A stretch of 61,016 nucleotides of DNA from Phycisphaerales bacterium (lineage in GTDB: Bacteria; Planctomycetota; Phycisphaerae; Phycisphaerales; UBA1924). The notes beneath the pieces were generated by a model. It made no database searches, had not been told where the DNA came from, and worked only from the letters and a program-made list of their open reading frames with translations. The position numbers and the translations under genes were made by a program. This document shows positions 18,062 to 25,634 of the stretch, piece after piece; position 1 is the stretch's first letter, and each line of letters starts with the position of its first letter. The DNA is taken from assembly GCA_026982335.1 (NCBI GenBank), contig JALSHH010000028.1:1-61016 (forward strand), read 5' to 3'.

Positions 18062-18214
18062 TCAAAACTTCTTTACCAAATCATTATTCTCCCGTCCGCA
18101 CTCCGGGCAAGGCAGATTCTTGGGCAAGCCCACCAGCGTATAGCCGCACCCGAGGCATGGGGCGAGGCTGGAGAGCGTATCGTAGGAATACCTACAAAAC
18201 GCAGACCGATCCAT
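18062..18214 (-). CDS. 50-residue zinc-ribbon microprotein
   Basis: Only 50 residues. Cys20-x2-Cys23 (C-L-G-C-G-Y-T-L-V-G-L) and Cys36-x2-Cys39 (C-P-E-C-G-R) form a textbook zinc ribbon of the kind found at the end of many planctomycete proteins, with a short basic tail. The ATG overlaps the stop of the preceding membrane-protein gene by one base (TGATG), so translation is almost certainly coupled. It is third in an operon headed by mqnE. Alternatively the ribbon was once the C-terminal domain of the membrane protein and has been split off. The function is unknown. Confidence 0.75.
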   Translation of the reverse strand: MDRSAFCRYSYDTLSSLAPCLGCGYTLVGLPKNLPCPECGRENNDLVKKF

Positions 18215-18750
18215 CAACTCAGTATCCTTCTTATTCGGCACCAATCCCAAAATAAAATAATCGGAAACGCCGGAACCGTTAAAATGTACCAAAGCCCGAC
18301 AGTCTCGGCGAATCCACCATCAGGGTTTCCCATCGTGTTATATGTGCTCATGAACCCAAAAAGGGCTGCGTTCGTCACAACGCCGATGGCAAGAAACACC
18401 ACGATCGCCCTCGGCCGACCTAGCACCCAGGCGACAAAGAAGCCCCAGAGCACCGAGTTGGCGATCGGAGCCCCGACCGCAAAGGTCAACAACCCGATGA
18501 ATGCGAATCCCCAAACCGGAAATGTGACACATACGATGCTCGCAACGATCAGCTTCCACCGCTTCACATTGGCGATTACCATCGTCGGTACAAACACCAA
18601 TGCGTGCGCGAGCCCAAGAAACATCACACTTATCGAATCGGGCGAGCTGCGCATCCACATGGCAATCGTCACACCCAAGGCCGCACTGAGGATCGATGCT
18701 GCCCAGATGGTTCGCGTGTTGGCTTGTGCTTGAAGCTGACTCACACTCAT
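18214..18750 (-). CDS. Multi-pass membrane protein, function unknown
   Basis: 178 residues starting at ATG 18750, whose A is the last base of the mqnE stop (TGATG). About five hydrophobic helices fill the chain (residues ~18-35, ~42-60, ~66-92, ~95-120 and ~145-168), with almost no soluble domain. The C-terminal W-D-W-C-R-I-R-R-I-L-S is basic. It overlaps the 50-residue zinc-ribbon gene by one base at its 3' end. Tight coupling to mqnE hints at a role with membrane quinones, but that is inference; no family was recognised. Confidence 0.75.
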   Translation of the reverse strand: MSVSQLQAQANTRTIWAASILSAALGVTIAMWMRSSPDSISVMFLGLAHALVFVPTMVIANVKRWKLIVASIVCVTFPVWGFAFIGLLTFAVGAPIANSVLWGFFVAWVLGRPRAIVVFLAIGVVTNAALFGFMSTYNTMGNPDGGFAETVGLWYILTVPAFPIILFWDWCRIRRILS

Positions 18751-20153
18751 CAATCCCCCACCCACCACCGGCTCCCATCACGCGTCACTCGCCGATACAG
18801 CGTGTCGCGCTCGATCGGCGTATACCCCGCCTCCTCGATTGCTCGCTTCAAATCAAGCTCGGTGGTTTCTTGGTGCGTCCCTTCGCCGACCGCTTTGGTG
18901 ATGTCGTACCACACCACCGTCCCGTCGATGTCGTCCGCACCGGCTTCGAGCATCACCTGCGCCATCGGCAGGCTCTGCATGATCCAGAACGCTTTGACAT
19001 GTGGGAAGTTGTCGAGCATCAATCGCGTGATCGCCAGCGTCCGCAGGTTTTCGAGCCCCGTCGGGCCCGGGAGGTTTTCGAGGGCCGAGCCATCGGGGAA
19101 GAAGGGCAAAGGCGTGATGGTTTGGTAGTACCCGCCGAGAACTTGATCCGACTCTGACGAGCCGCGACCGTCAGGGAGCAGTCCCTGCTTGTCGGAAGAT
19201 TCGGAAGACCGCTCCTTGACGGTCGCGGCTCGTTGGGAGTTGATTCCATCAGGTGTCGGCAACACCGCCCTCTCGCCCGAAAGCGTAATCACCGGCGCAC
19301 TGATCTGCTCGGACTCCACAATCCCAGAAGCAATATACCCATCCGCATCACCTTCGTATCCCAGCCGATGCAACGCTTGGTCTTGTGATCTTCGTAGAAT
19401 TTCCATATGGCGCAGGCGTTCGTCCTGCTTGTCCACATGCCCGTACAACATCGTGCAGTTGGTATTCAAACCCAGCTCATGGGCAACAAGATGCACATCG
19501 AGCCATTCATGCGCGCCGATCTTGGTCTTGAACGCTTCTTTGTGGACTCGCTCATCGAAGACCTCGGCCCCGCCGCCGGGCAATGATCCAAGCCCAGCCT
19601 CTTTGAGTCGCTCAAGCACCCAGCGCACGCCGACCTTGGGATCATCGCGTGTGTAGGCCTTGGCGATCCGCGCCAGGTGGACCAACTCAACCGCCGTGAA
19701 AGCTTTGAGATGAATCTGCGGCGCGATCTCGCGCAGGGTGCTGAGCATGTCGGTGTAATACGCGAAGGGGAGATACGGGTTCAACCCGCCGACGATGTGC
19801 ATCTCCGTCGCGCCCGATTCGAGGGCTTTGTGTCCTTGCTCTTTGATGTCGCCCAGCTCACGGGTGTAGGCGCCCTCGTCGCCTTGCTTACGGGCGAACT
19901 CGCAGAACTTGCACGCGAGGGCACAGACATTCGAGTAGTTGAGGTGACGGTTGATGTTGTAGTACGCAACGCCCGGGTGCATCCGATCGCGGACGAGTTT
20001 GGCCAGTTCGATGACGCTCCAGATATCGCGTGTCTCATAGAGCACTTTGCCATCGTCGAGCGTGAGCCTCTGCCCGGCGAGGACTTTTTCGCGGATGGAT
20101 TCGATCGCGGGATCAAGATTGGGCACAGATTGAGATGGTGTCAGCGTCATCAT
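18750..20153 (-). CDS. mqnE: Aminodeoxyfutalosine synthase (radical SAM), with inserted segment
   Basis: 467 residues. MqnE joins an adenosyl radical to the enolpyruvyl product of MqnA to make aminodeoxyfutalosine, an early step of the futalosine menaquinone pathway. The radical-SAM motif is Cys77-x3-Cys81-x2-Cys84 (C-A-L-A-C-K-F-C). G-G-L-N-P near 122-126, L-G-L-N-T-N-C-T-M-L-Y-G-H near 227-239, L-P-G-P-T-G-L-E-N-L-R-T near 361-372 and G-A-D-D-I-D-G-T-V near 405-413 are family blocks. Residues ~259-340 are not part of the usual enzyme, where this stretch is much shorter; they include a 26-residue segment encoded by an inverted-repeat element. TATCAT lies 5 nt before ATG 20153, with no Shine-Dalgarno. 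It heads a three-gene operon with 1-nt overlaps. Confidence 0.92.
   Translation of the reverse strand: MMTLTPSQSVPNLDPAIESIREKVLAGQRLTLDDGKVLYETRDIWSVIELAKLVRDRMHPGVAYYNINRHLNYSNVCALACKFCEFARKQGDEGAYTRELGDIKEQGHKALESGATEMHIVGGLNPYLPFAYYTDMLSTLREIAPQIHLKAFTAVELVHLARIAKAYTRDDPKVGVRWVLERLKEAGLGSLPGGGAEVFDERVHKEAFKTKIGAHEWLDVHLVAHELGLNTNCTMLYGHVDKQDERLRHMEILRRSQDQALHRLGYEGDADGYIASGIVESEQISAPVITLSGERAVLPTPDGINSQRAATVKERSSESSDKQGLLPDGRGSSESDQVLGGYYQTITPLPFFPDGSALENLPGPTGLENLRTLAITRLMLDNFPHVKAFWIMQSLPMAQVMLEAGADDIDGTVVWYDITKAVGEGTHQETTELDLKRAIEEAGYTPIERDTLYRRVTRDGSRWWVGD
19157..19233. repeat. Palindromic repeat inserted in frame within mqnE
   Basis: Arms 19157-19179 and 19211-19233 are inverted copies matching at 22 of 23 positions, around a 31-base loop that itself holds CAGGGA/TCCCTG. 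It encodes residues ~307-332 of MqnE, including P-D-G-R-G-S, without breaking the frame. It resembles dispersed palindromic elements such as those that insert in frame in Rickettsia genes. I see no second copy in the window. Confidence 0.8.
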
Positions 20154-20158
20154 GGGAG

Positions 20159-20164
20159 ATGATA
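20159..20164 (-). promoter_or_regulatory. -10-like box (TATCAT) for leaderless mqnE
   Basis: On the minus strand TATCAT ends 5 nt before ATG 20153; no Shine-Dalgarno is present. Confidence 0.5.
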
Positions 20165-20183
20165 GGGATTGCGGTATGGGTTT

Positions 20184-20840
20184 TCAGTTTTCTTTGAAAA
20201 CCGATTCGATCGCCTTAATCATCTGCCTCACCGCTTTGCCCCGATGTGAGATCACATTCTTCTCGCTCGGCTCCATCTGAGCACTCGTCCGCTCGAAATC
20301 CGGTGCCACCAAGAACAGCGGGTCGTATCCGAAGCCCTGGTCGCCTTTGGGCACCTCGCCAATCTGCCCGATCCGCCCTTCGAAAAGCCCCGTGGTCGAT
20401 GCCAGCACCGTGCCCGATGGATCGGCGAGCACCATCGTGCAGGTGAACCGGGCAGTTCGGTTTTCGTCCGCAACGCCTACAAGTTCGCGCAGCACCCGTT
20501 GGCAGTTGAGCTCATCGCGCTGCTCCCGGCTCAGACTCGCCGCTTCGCCGAGTTCATCGCCATCGAAGGCGTAATGCGACGAAATCACCCCCGGTTTGCC
20601 CTCCAGCGCATCCACAATCAGCCCCGAATCATCCGCCAGACAGGGCATCCCCGTCGCCTTTGCATACGCCCTTGCCTTGATCGTCGCGTTGTCAAGAAAT
20701 GTTTCGCCATCTTCGATTGGCTCGGAAAAATCACGATCAAACGAATCAAGTCCGATAAGATCAATGCCTGAGCCTTGTAAGAGCGATTGAAGCTCACTGA
20801 TCTTCCCCGGATTCTGGGTCGCGCAAACGATTGTGTGCAT
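20184..20840 (-). CDS. rdgB: XTP/dITP pyrophosphatase (RdgB/Ham1)
   Basis: 218 residues. It hydrolyses deaminated purine triphosphates (dITP, XTP) to monophosphates, keeping them out of DNA and RNA. The start holds C-A-T-Q-N-P-G-K near residues 6-13 (the substrate loop); L-A-D-D-S-G-L-I-V near 67-75 supplies acidic metal ligands; G-E-V-P-K-G-D-Q-G-F-G-Y-D-P-L-F and S-H-R-G-K-A follow near the C-terminus. Length is a little above the typical ~200. It is co-oriented with mqnE, 30 nt upstream of it, so read-through is possible. Neither a good Shine-Dalgarno nor a TAnnnT box sits at the start. Confidence 0.95.
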   Translation of the reverse strand: MHTIVCATQNPGKISELQSLLQGSGIDLIGLDSFDRDFSEPIEDGETFLDNATIKARAYAKATGMPCLADDSGLIVDALEGKPGVISSHYAFDGDELGEAASLSREQRDELNCQRVLRELVGVADENRTARFTCTMVLADPSGTVLASTTGLFEGRIGQIGEVPKGDQGFGYDPLFLVAPDFERTSAQMEPSEKNVISHRGKAVRQMIKAIESVFKEN

Positions 20841-20919
20841 AGTTGTCTCTTTTCCCGATATGGAATCTATGGTATGCTTATTCTTGCCCGCGAAAGGACT
20901 TGCCTAAACTGTTTATCTA

Positions 20920-22122
20920 ATGAATCCCATTCATATGCAACAACCCGCCACGCGAACGGACCTTGCTCAAAGCGCAGCCGACGCACTCGAAGCGATCGAC
21001 CACGCCAAAGCCTTGTCCATGCGTTCGCTTGTCGGATTTGACGGGTTCGTCGATTCAATCATCCATGTCGTTGACAAACGCCATTCCATGGTTCATGATG
21101 ATTACCAACGCATCCATACCATTCCCGAGTTTGCTGCTCGATGTGGTGCAGCTGCCAATCGCTCTGCCAACATTGAGCTCGTCGTCCGTGATACCCGATT
21201 CGGAGGGAACGGGCCATTATTGTCCAACTCGCTGGGATCGCTGGGATCACCGGTGACTTACATTGGCGCGGTCTCACTCGAAGACGATTGGAGCACGGTC
21301 GATCCGATCTATCTGCCTTTTGTCGAAAAATGCGAGCAAGTCATCCCCCTGTGCCCACCAGGACGCACTGATGCGCTCGAGTTTGACGACGGCAAGATCA
21401 TGCTCGGCAAACCAGAATCGGTTCAACGCGTCACCTGGGAACGCATCAAAGAAGTCGTCGGACTTAAAAAACTCATCGAAATCATTGAGGGCGTTTCGCT
21501 TATCTCCGTCGTCAACTGGACCCTCGTTGGTGGCGTGCCCGGCATCTGGGAAGGACTCTGCAACGACATCTTCCCACACATCAGCGAGAACCACAACCGA
21601 AGAATCTTTATCGACCTCTCCGACCCGGCCAAGCGCACTGATGCCGACATCGTCACCGCGATGAAACTCGTCCAACAACTCCAAACCCACCTGCCTGTCA
21701 CCCTTGGGCTCAATCTTGCCGAGAGCGGACGAATCGCAGGGGTCATCGGCGCAGAGGTCTATGACGATGAACACAACCGGACATTGGCCGAGATGGTGCC
21801 CGAAGCAGCGATGAGTATCCGCGACAAACTCGGACTCGATTGCGTCGTGATTCATCAGCATACCGGCGCCGGCGGGGCGGACCGTTCGGGTGAAGCGTAT
21901 TGGTTCGCCGGACCCTATACCCGTAAGCCTCGCATCTCAACGGGTGCGGGCGATCACTTCGGAGGCGGGTTTAGCTTTGCTCAAATGGCAGGACTCCCGT
22001 TGGGCGAATCACTCGCTGCTGCCTGCGGCGTCGCCGGGGCCTATGTCCGAGACGCAGCGAGCCCATCGCGCACCCGACTCATCGAGTTCCTGCGCGACCT
22101 GCCCGTGCCTGAGACGCACTGA
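20920..22122 (+). CDS. PfkB-family sugar kinase
   Basis: 400 residues, longer than the ~310 typical of ribokinases. It should phosphorylate a sugar or nucleoside using ATP. F-D-G-F-V-D near residues 40-45 and F-G-G-N-G-P-L-L-S-N near 93-102 match the substrate-side glycine motif; I-S-T-G-A-G-D-H-F-G-G-G-F near 340 is the PfkB signature with the catalytic Asp in G-A-G-D. The N-terminal ~30 residues and an insert around 125-200 are extra. TAAACT ends 9 nt before ATG 20920, slightly wide for the leaderless pattern. Substrate unknown. It stands alone, 79 nt from the divergent rdgB. Confidence 0.88.
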   Translation: MNPIHMQQPATRTDLAQSAADALEAIDHAKALSMRSLVGFDGFVDSIIHVVDKRHSMVHDDYQRIHTIPEFAARCGAAANRSANIELVVRDTRFGGNGPLLSNSLGSLGSPVTYIGAVSLEDDWSTVDPIYLPFVEKCEQVIPLCPPGRTDALEFDDGKIMLGKPESVQRVTWERIKEVVGLKKLIEIIEGVSLISVVNWTLVGGVPGIWEGLCNDIFPHISENHNRRIFIDLSDPAKRTDADIVTAMKLVQQLQTHLPVTLGLNLAESGRIAGVIGAEVYDDEHNRTLAEMVPEAAMSIRDKLGLDCVVIHQHTGAGGADRSGEAYWFAGPYTRKPRISTGAGDHFGGGFSFAQMAGLPLGESLAAACGVAGAYVRDAASPSRTRLIEFLRDLPVPETH

Positions 22123-22246
22123 AATCTTTGGTTTTGAGACAAGAACACCTCTTTTTTGCCCCTTCTGCCATACCCATGTTGTCGGGCGATTCGTGCAATA
22201 TCGCCGATCGGTGATCGGTCCATACCCCTCATCAGGATTTGGGCTC

Positions 22247-22252
22247 TAGACT
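22247..22252 (+). promoter_or_regulatory. -10-like box (TAGACT) for leaderless epimerase gene
   Basis: TAGACT ends 8 nt before ATG 22261; no Shine-Dalgarno in between. Confidence 0.45.
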
Positions 22253-22260
22253 TGCACCCC

Positions 22261-23322
22261 ATGACCAACCCATCGAGCCAATCCGTGTCCCTGTTGCCCG
22301 ATCGGTTTGCGGATCAGATTGCTGGGCACATGGCTGGTCAGCAGGTCTGTGTCACCGGTGGAGCCGGGTTCATCGGCGGGCATTTGGTCGATGCGTTGAT
22401 TGCTCTGGGTGCATTCGTCACCGTCATCGACGATCTTTCCAATGCTTCGGCTCGATCTGTTGCTCAAGCGATGGATCGAGCGCCCGATCGCATCCGTTTC
22501 ATCCAAGCGAGCATTCTTGATCCCGAGGCGATGAATCTCGCGGTCGAAGGAGCCCGGAATGTGTTTCATCTCGCAGCTTTGGGTTCAGTCCCGATGTCGA
22601 TTCAAGACCCGGTGCGCAACTGGGTTGTCAACGCGACGGGTTCGATGCGGGTGCTTCAGGCGGCCAAGGCGGCTCGCGTTCAGCGCGTGATCCACTCGGC
22701 ATCATCGAGTGCCTATGGCAATCATCCGGAGTTGCCCAAATGCGAATCCATGGCACCCCGGCCAGAATCCCCATACGCAGCGGCCAAGTATGCCGGGGAA
22801 TCGCTCATGCGCGCTTGGGCGGCGTGTTATGAAATCGATACCATCTCATTACGCTACTTCAATATCTTCGGCCCACGGCAGGCGACCGATTCCGCCTACG
22901 CTGCGGTCATCCCTGCCTTGGTCACCCGATACCTTACAGGGCAATCCCCAATCATCTATGGCTCAGGCGAGCAGACTCGGGATTTTACCCATGTCTCGAA
23001 TGCTGTTGCTGCCAATCTGCTTGCTGCTGTTGCTCAAGAACCACTCAAAGGGCAGGTCGTCAATGTCGGTGCTGGCGTACAAACTTCGATCAATGAACTG
23101 GCTACCATGATCGCGGAGATTTTGCGAATGACGGAGATCAAGGTTCAATATGAACCCGAACGCGTTGGCGAGGTGTTTCACTCGGTTTCGTGTATCGATC
23201 TGGCCAAGACGGTGATCGGGTATGAGCCCACGACAAGCATCGAGGCCGGGCTCGAGCAAACCATCAGGTGGTACGCTGACGAGCATAAAAAACAAGCATC
23301 TTCCCAGAGTGAAGCTTCATGA
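22261..23322 (+). CDS. NAD-dependent nucleotide-sugar epimerase (extended SDR)
   Basis: 353 residues. Residues 33-39 are the NAD-binding G-G-A-G-F-I-G and Tyr172-x3-Lys176 (Y-A-A-A-K) is the catalytic pair, with S-A-S-S-S-A-Y-G just upstream. F-N-I-F-G-P-R-Q and R-D-F-T-H-V are typical of UDP-glucose 4-epimerase and UDP-N-acetylglucosamine 4-epimerase (WbpP-like) enzymes. It probably supplies a sugar nucleotide for surface polysaccharide. I start at ATG 22261 because TAGACT lies 8 nt upstream; the frame stays open 5' but has no better start. The next small gene overlaps its stop by 4 nt (ATGA). Confidence 0.92.
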   Translation: MTNPSSQSVSLLPDRFADQIAGHMAGQQVCVTGGAGFIGGHLVDALIALGAFVTVIDDLSNASARSVAQAMDRAPDRIRFIQASILDPEAMNLAVEGARNVFHLAALGSVPMSIQDPVRNWVVNATGSMRVLQAAKAARVQRVIHSASSSAYGNHPELPKCESMAPRPESPYAAAKYAGESLMRAWAACYEIDTISLRYFNIFGPRQATDSAYAAVIPALVTRYLTGQSPIIYGSGEQTRDFTHVSNAVAANLLAAVAQEPLKGQVVNVGAGVQTSINELATMIAEILRMTEIKVQYEPERVGEVFHSVSCIDLAKTVIGYEPTTSIEAGLEQTIRWYADEHKKQASSQSEAS

Positions 23323-23552
23323 TTGCCCGTCTACCGAGCAATCTCGCAGGGTGCTTGGTCGATATCCTCGGCTCGCTTTGGGTATTGATCTCATTGGCGA
23401 TCGTGTCCAAGTGTCGATTCAAAGGCCAATACTGGATTTGGCGAACCGACACCGCTTTCCCCGAGGGTACCCACCCTCAAGGTACATCGGGTTTGATCCG
23501 ATCAGGATTCGAATATGCCCGGTGGGCATGGCGCATCCGCCAAATGCGTTAA
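23319..23552 (+). CDS. Small single-pass membrane protein
   Basis: 77 residues, overlapping the epimerase stop in ATGA. Residues ~7-29 form one hydrophobic helix ([15 protein letters not shown]). The rest is basic and aromatic, ending Y-A-R-W-A-W-R-I-R-Q-M-R, so the tail is likely cytoplasmic. The tight overlap argues that it is a real gene translated with the epimerase, perhaps anchoring a polysaccharide enzyme. No family recognised. Confidence 0.6.
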   Translation: MIARLPSNLAGCLVDILGSLWVLISLAIVSKCRFKGQYWIWRTDTAFPEGTHPQGTSGLIRSGFEYARWAWRIRQMR

Positions 23553-23598
23553 TATTGCCGATTTCCAGCGTTCGTGACCAATGGGTGCGGTTTTGTTG

Positions 23599-23604
23599 TA
23601 TACT
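23599..23604 (+). promoter_or_regulatory. Possible -10 box (TATACT) upstream of 23717
   Basis: TATACT matches 5 of 6 consensus bases and lies ~110 nt upstream of ATG 23717. A GTGACC (23574-23579) could be a -35, but spacing would be 19. Confidence 0.3.
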
Positions 23605-23716
23605 CACCATTGGGTTTGGTCAAGAGGATCATGCCCGTTGGCCGATCTGACCTCTGGTCACCTCGCTTCATTCATATGATGCGCAACACCGATACGAACC
23701 CCAGAGAGCCCTTCCG

Positions 23717-24067
23717 ATGAGCAACAACGCCAATACCGGTTCAAATACAAGTTTCTCGCACGCCTTTCTCCCGGGATTGATTCTGGGCCTGATTGTCGGC
23801 GCAGTCGCGGGTGCCTTTTTGCCCGATTTCCTTGGTGGTTCAAAACACCCCGATTTCCAAATCACCCCGGGGCAAGTGGCTCCAGGGGATCGGAATGGCG
23901 ATCCGCGAGGAGCACCCAATGAGTACGATGAAGAAACCCAACAACTCATTGACCAAGCAATGAATGCGGGCGAGGACGCCCAAGACGGTGTTCAAGATGC
24001 TGTCGATGCCTTGGAAGAAGATGCGTCAGGCATCACTTCGCCGACGATTCCGCCAAGCGACGGCTGA
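23717..24067 (+). CDS. Small membrane-anchored acidic protein
   Basis: 116 residues. One transmembrane helix (residues ~16-36, G-L-I-L-G-L-I-V-G-A-V-A-G-A-F) precedes an acidic, Gly/Pro-rich tail with a predicted amphipathic Glu/Asp/Ala stretch (residues ~72-103). No catalytic or binding motif is seen. A weak GAGAG sequence sits before the ATG. It precedes the UDG-like gene by 82 nt, which has its own -10-like box. Function unknown. Confidence 0.6.
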   Translation: MSNNANTGSNTSFSHAFLPGLILGLIVGAVAGAFLPDFLGGSKHPDFQITPGQVAPGDRNGDPRGAPNEYDEETQQLIDQAMNAGEDAQDGVQDAVDALEEDASGITSPTIPPSDG

Positions 24068-24137
24068 ATCTGTCGGGTCGGAGCAAATGCCGAGCATTGC
24101 GCCAAGCCCTGAGATCGTGCTGTCCCGGATGTTGTGC

Positions 24138-24143
24138 TACCAT
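24138..24143 (+). promoter_or_regulatory. Extended -10 box (TGC-TACCAT) for UDG-like gene
   Basis: TACCAT preceded by TGC makes an extended -10 and ends 6 nt before ATG 24150. It supports that start over 24087 and 24129. Confidence 0.5.
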
Positions 24144-24149
24144 GGACAG

Positions 24150-25043
24150 ATGCACGACGACGCACGCCGACTCATTGCCCAGCACGCCCAAACCGCCCGT
24201 CTTTTGGGTGTTGATTTTCTTCCCTTGAGTGCCATGCCCTCCGTACTGATCCAAGGGACACCATCGGTTGCACCAGACCAACCAGATCAAGATGCACCGC
24301 AAGTATCATCTGAGCCCAGAGCTGAGTCCAGGGTTCATCGTGCCCTTTCGGGGGGGGCATTGGGTGACCAATCCCCAATGTTGTTGTCGGTTTCACCGAT
24401 TGCTTCAGCCGAGTTGCGCACGAGTTACGAGCACCTTAATAATCCCCAGGCCCGGCTCGATGGGTTGGGGGCTAAGTACGAAACCGAGGCGCCCCATCAG
24501 CACTTTAATATGCAGTTCACCCGTATTGTCTTCGGCGAGGGTGACCCGCAGGCCGACCTGATGTTCATCGGCGAAGCACCCGGCGAGCAAGAAGACCTCA
24601 CCGGACGCCCCTTTGTTGGTCGAGCAGGTCAGTTGCTCGAAAAAATGATTCAAGCGATGGGGTTCTCGCGGGAAACGGTTTATATCACCAATGTACTCAA
24701 AACCCGTCCCCCTGGCAATGCCACGCCCACGAGTCAAGAAGCTGCATTGTGTGAACCCTATTTGATGGAGCAGATTCGGATTATTGAGCCCAAGGTGATT
24801 GTGACGCTCGGACTTCCTGCGACCCAGCTTTTACTCAAGGTATCGAGCCCGATGCGCTCGATGCGTGGGCGTTGGCACACATTGCCCACCAAGGTGATTG
24901 CCGATGGGATTCCGCAGGTTGAGATCATGCCCACCTATCATCCAGCCTATTTGTTGCGTTCGTACACCCAAGAGAATCGCCGAAAGGTCTGGTCGGATTT
25001 GATGCAGGTAATGGACAAGCTGGGCGTTGCTTCGAGGAAGTAG
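24150..25043 (+). CDS. Uracil-DNA glycosylase superfamily protein lacking most Fe-S ligands
   Basis: 297 residues. It matches family-4 uracil-DNA glycosylases, which remove uracil from DNA: F-G-E-G-D-P, then [10 protein letters not shown] with the catalytic-loop acid, [21 protein letters not shown], and T-Y-H-P-A-Y-L-L-R. Family-4 enzymes carry a [4Fe-4S] cluster held by C-x2-C before the first motif, a Cys in K-C-R-P-P and a Cys in A-A-C. Here only the last remains (A-A-L-C); the C-x2-C pair is absent and K-C-R is K-T-R. The N-terminal ~100 residues are extra and low-complexity. In-frame ATG 24087 is an alternative start. Activity on uracil is likely but not assured. Confidence 0.85.
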   Translation: MHDDARRLIAQHAQTARLLGVDFLPLSAMPSVLIQGTPSVAPDQPDQDAPQVSSEPRAESRVHRALSGGALGDQSPMLLSVSPIASAELRTSYEHLNNPQARLDGLGAKYETEAPHQHFNMQFTRIVFGEGDPQADLMFIGEAPGEQEDLTGRPFVGRAGQLLEKMIQAMGFSRETVYITNVLKTRPPGNATPTSQEAALCEPYLMEQIRIIEPKVIVTLGLPATQLLLKVSSPMRSMRGRWHTLPTKVIADGIPQVEIMPTYHPAYLLRSYTQENRRKVWSDLMQVMDKLGVASRK

Positions 25044-25090
25044 TGCGTGTGGATGCAGATTTGTATTGCTGGGTTGAGAGACACAAGTTT

Positions 25091-25477
25091 TTAGAGATAC
25101 AGATCCAACAGTCGCCCGGTCGCGGGCCGCTGTACTTGGCGGGTTTGTTCGACCTTGATCGCTGGCGGTGCTGTTGGTGTGGCGGGTAAGACTTCGCCGA
25201 GTGTGGGCAAGAGTTTGGCTCCGTTTGCAGGGTGATAAGTATCGCGCGGGCGAGTGATGGCGGGTGCCTCGGGGGTGTGGGGGGGGTGAATCTTGGGTGT
25301 GGGTACCGGTTTGGGCACCAAATTCTGGGCTTCGAGCATTCGGTGGAACGGCATGATCCCCGGAGCTGCTTCAAAGTGTTTGGGCATCGACACAACCATC
25401 CGCTGAGGCATTACCAAGTGGTGGGCTGGGTTCACCATCGCTGGGGTGGTCGTGTTTTCAGTTCTTCCGATGCTCAT
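25091..25477 (-). CDS. Proline-rich hypothetical protein
   Basis: 128 residues. The centre is Pro/Thr-rich (P-K-P-V-P-T-P-K-I-H-P-P-H-T-P) and the end is R-P-A-T-G-R-L-L-D-L-Y-L. There is no signal peptide, membrane helix or known domain. Codon choice looks like that of neighbouring genes, which is the main support; neither a Shine-Dalgarno nor a TAnnnT box precedes the ATG, and other in-frame ATG codons exist (for example 25438). It is convergent with the UDG-like gene and divergent from queA. Confidence 0.45.
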   Translation of the reverse strand: MSIGRTENTTTPAMVNPAHHLVMPQRMVVSMPKHFEAAPGIMPFHRMLEAQNLVPKPVPTPKIHPPHTPEAPAITRPRDTYHPANGAKLLPTLGEVLPATPTAPPAIKVEQTRQVQRPATGRLLDLYL

Positions 25478-25620
25478 TGCACCAGAACCAGTTGCACGCT
25501 CTATGCCGAGTCGAGCAGGTCCGAAAAGATCCTTTTGCAGATGCTCAACCTTGCCAAGTGGTCAATTTGGGGCGATCCGATTGGTTCAGCGTGTTGTACT
25601 GACGCCACGCCGATGGTGCG

Positions 25621-25626
25621 TATTAT
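25621..25626 (+). promoter_or_regulatory. -10-like box (TATTAT) for leaderless queA
   Basis: TATTAT (5 of 6 to TATAAT) ends 8 nt before ATG 25635; no Shine-Dalgarno. Confidence 0.5.
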
Positions 25627-25634
25627 CCCGTCCG

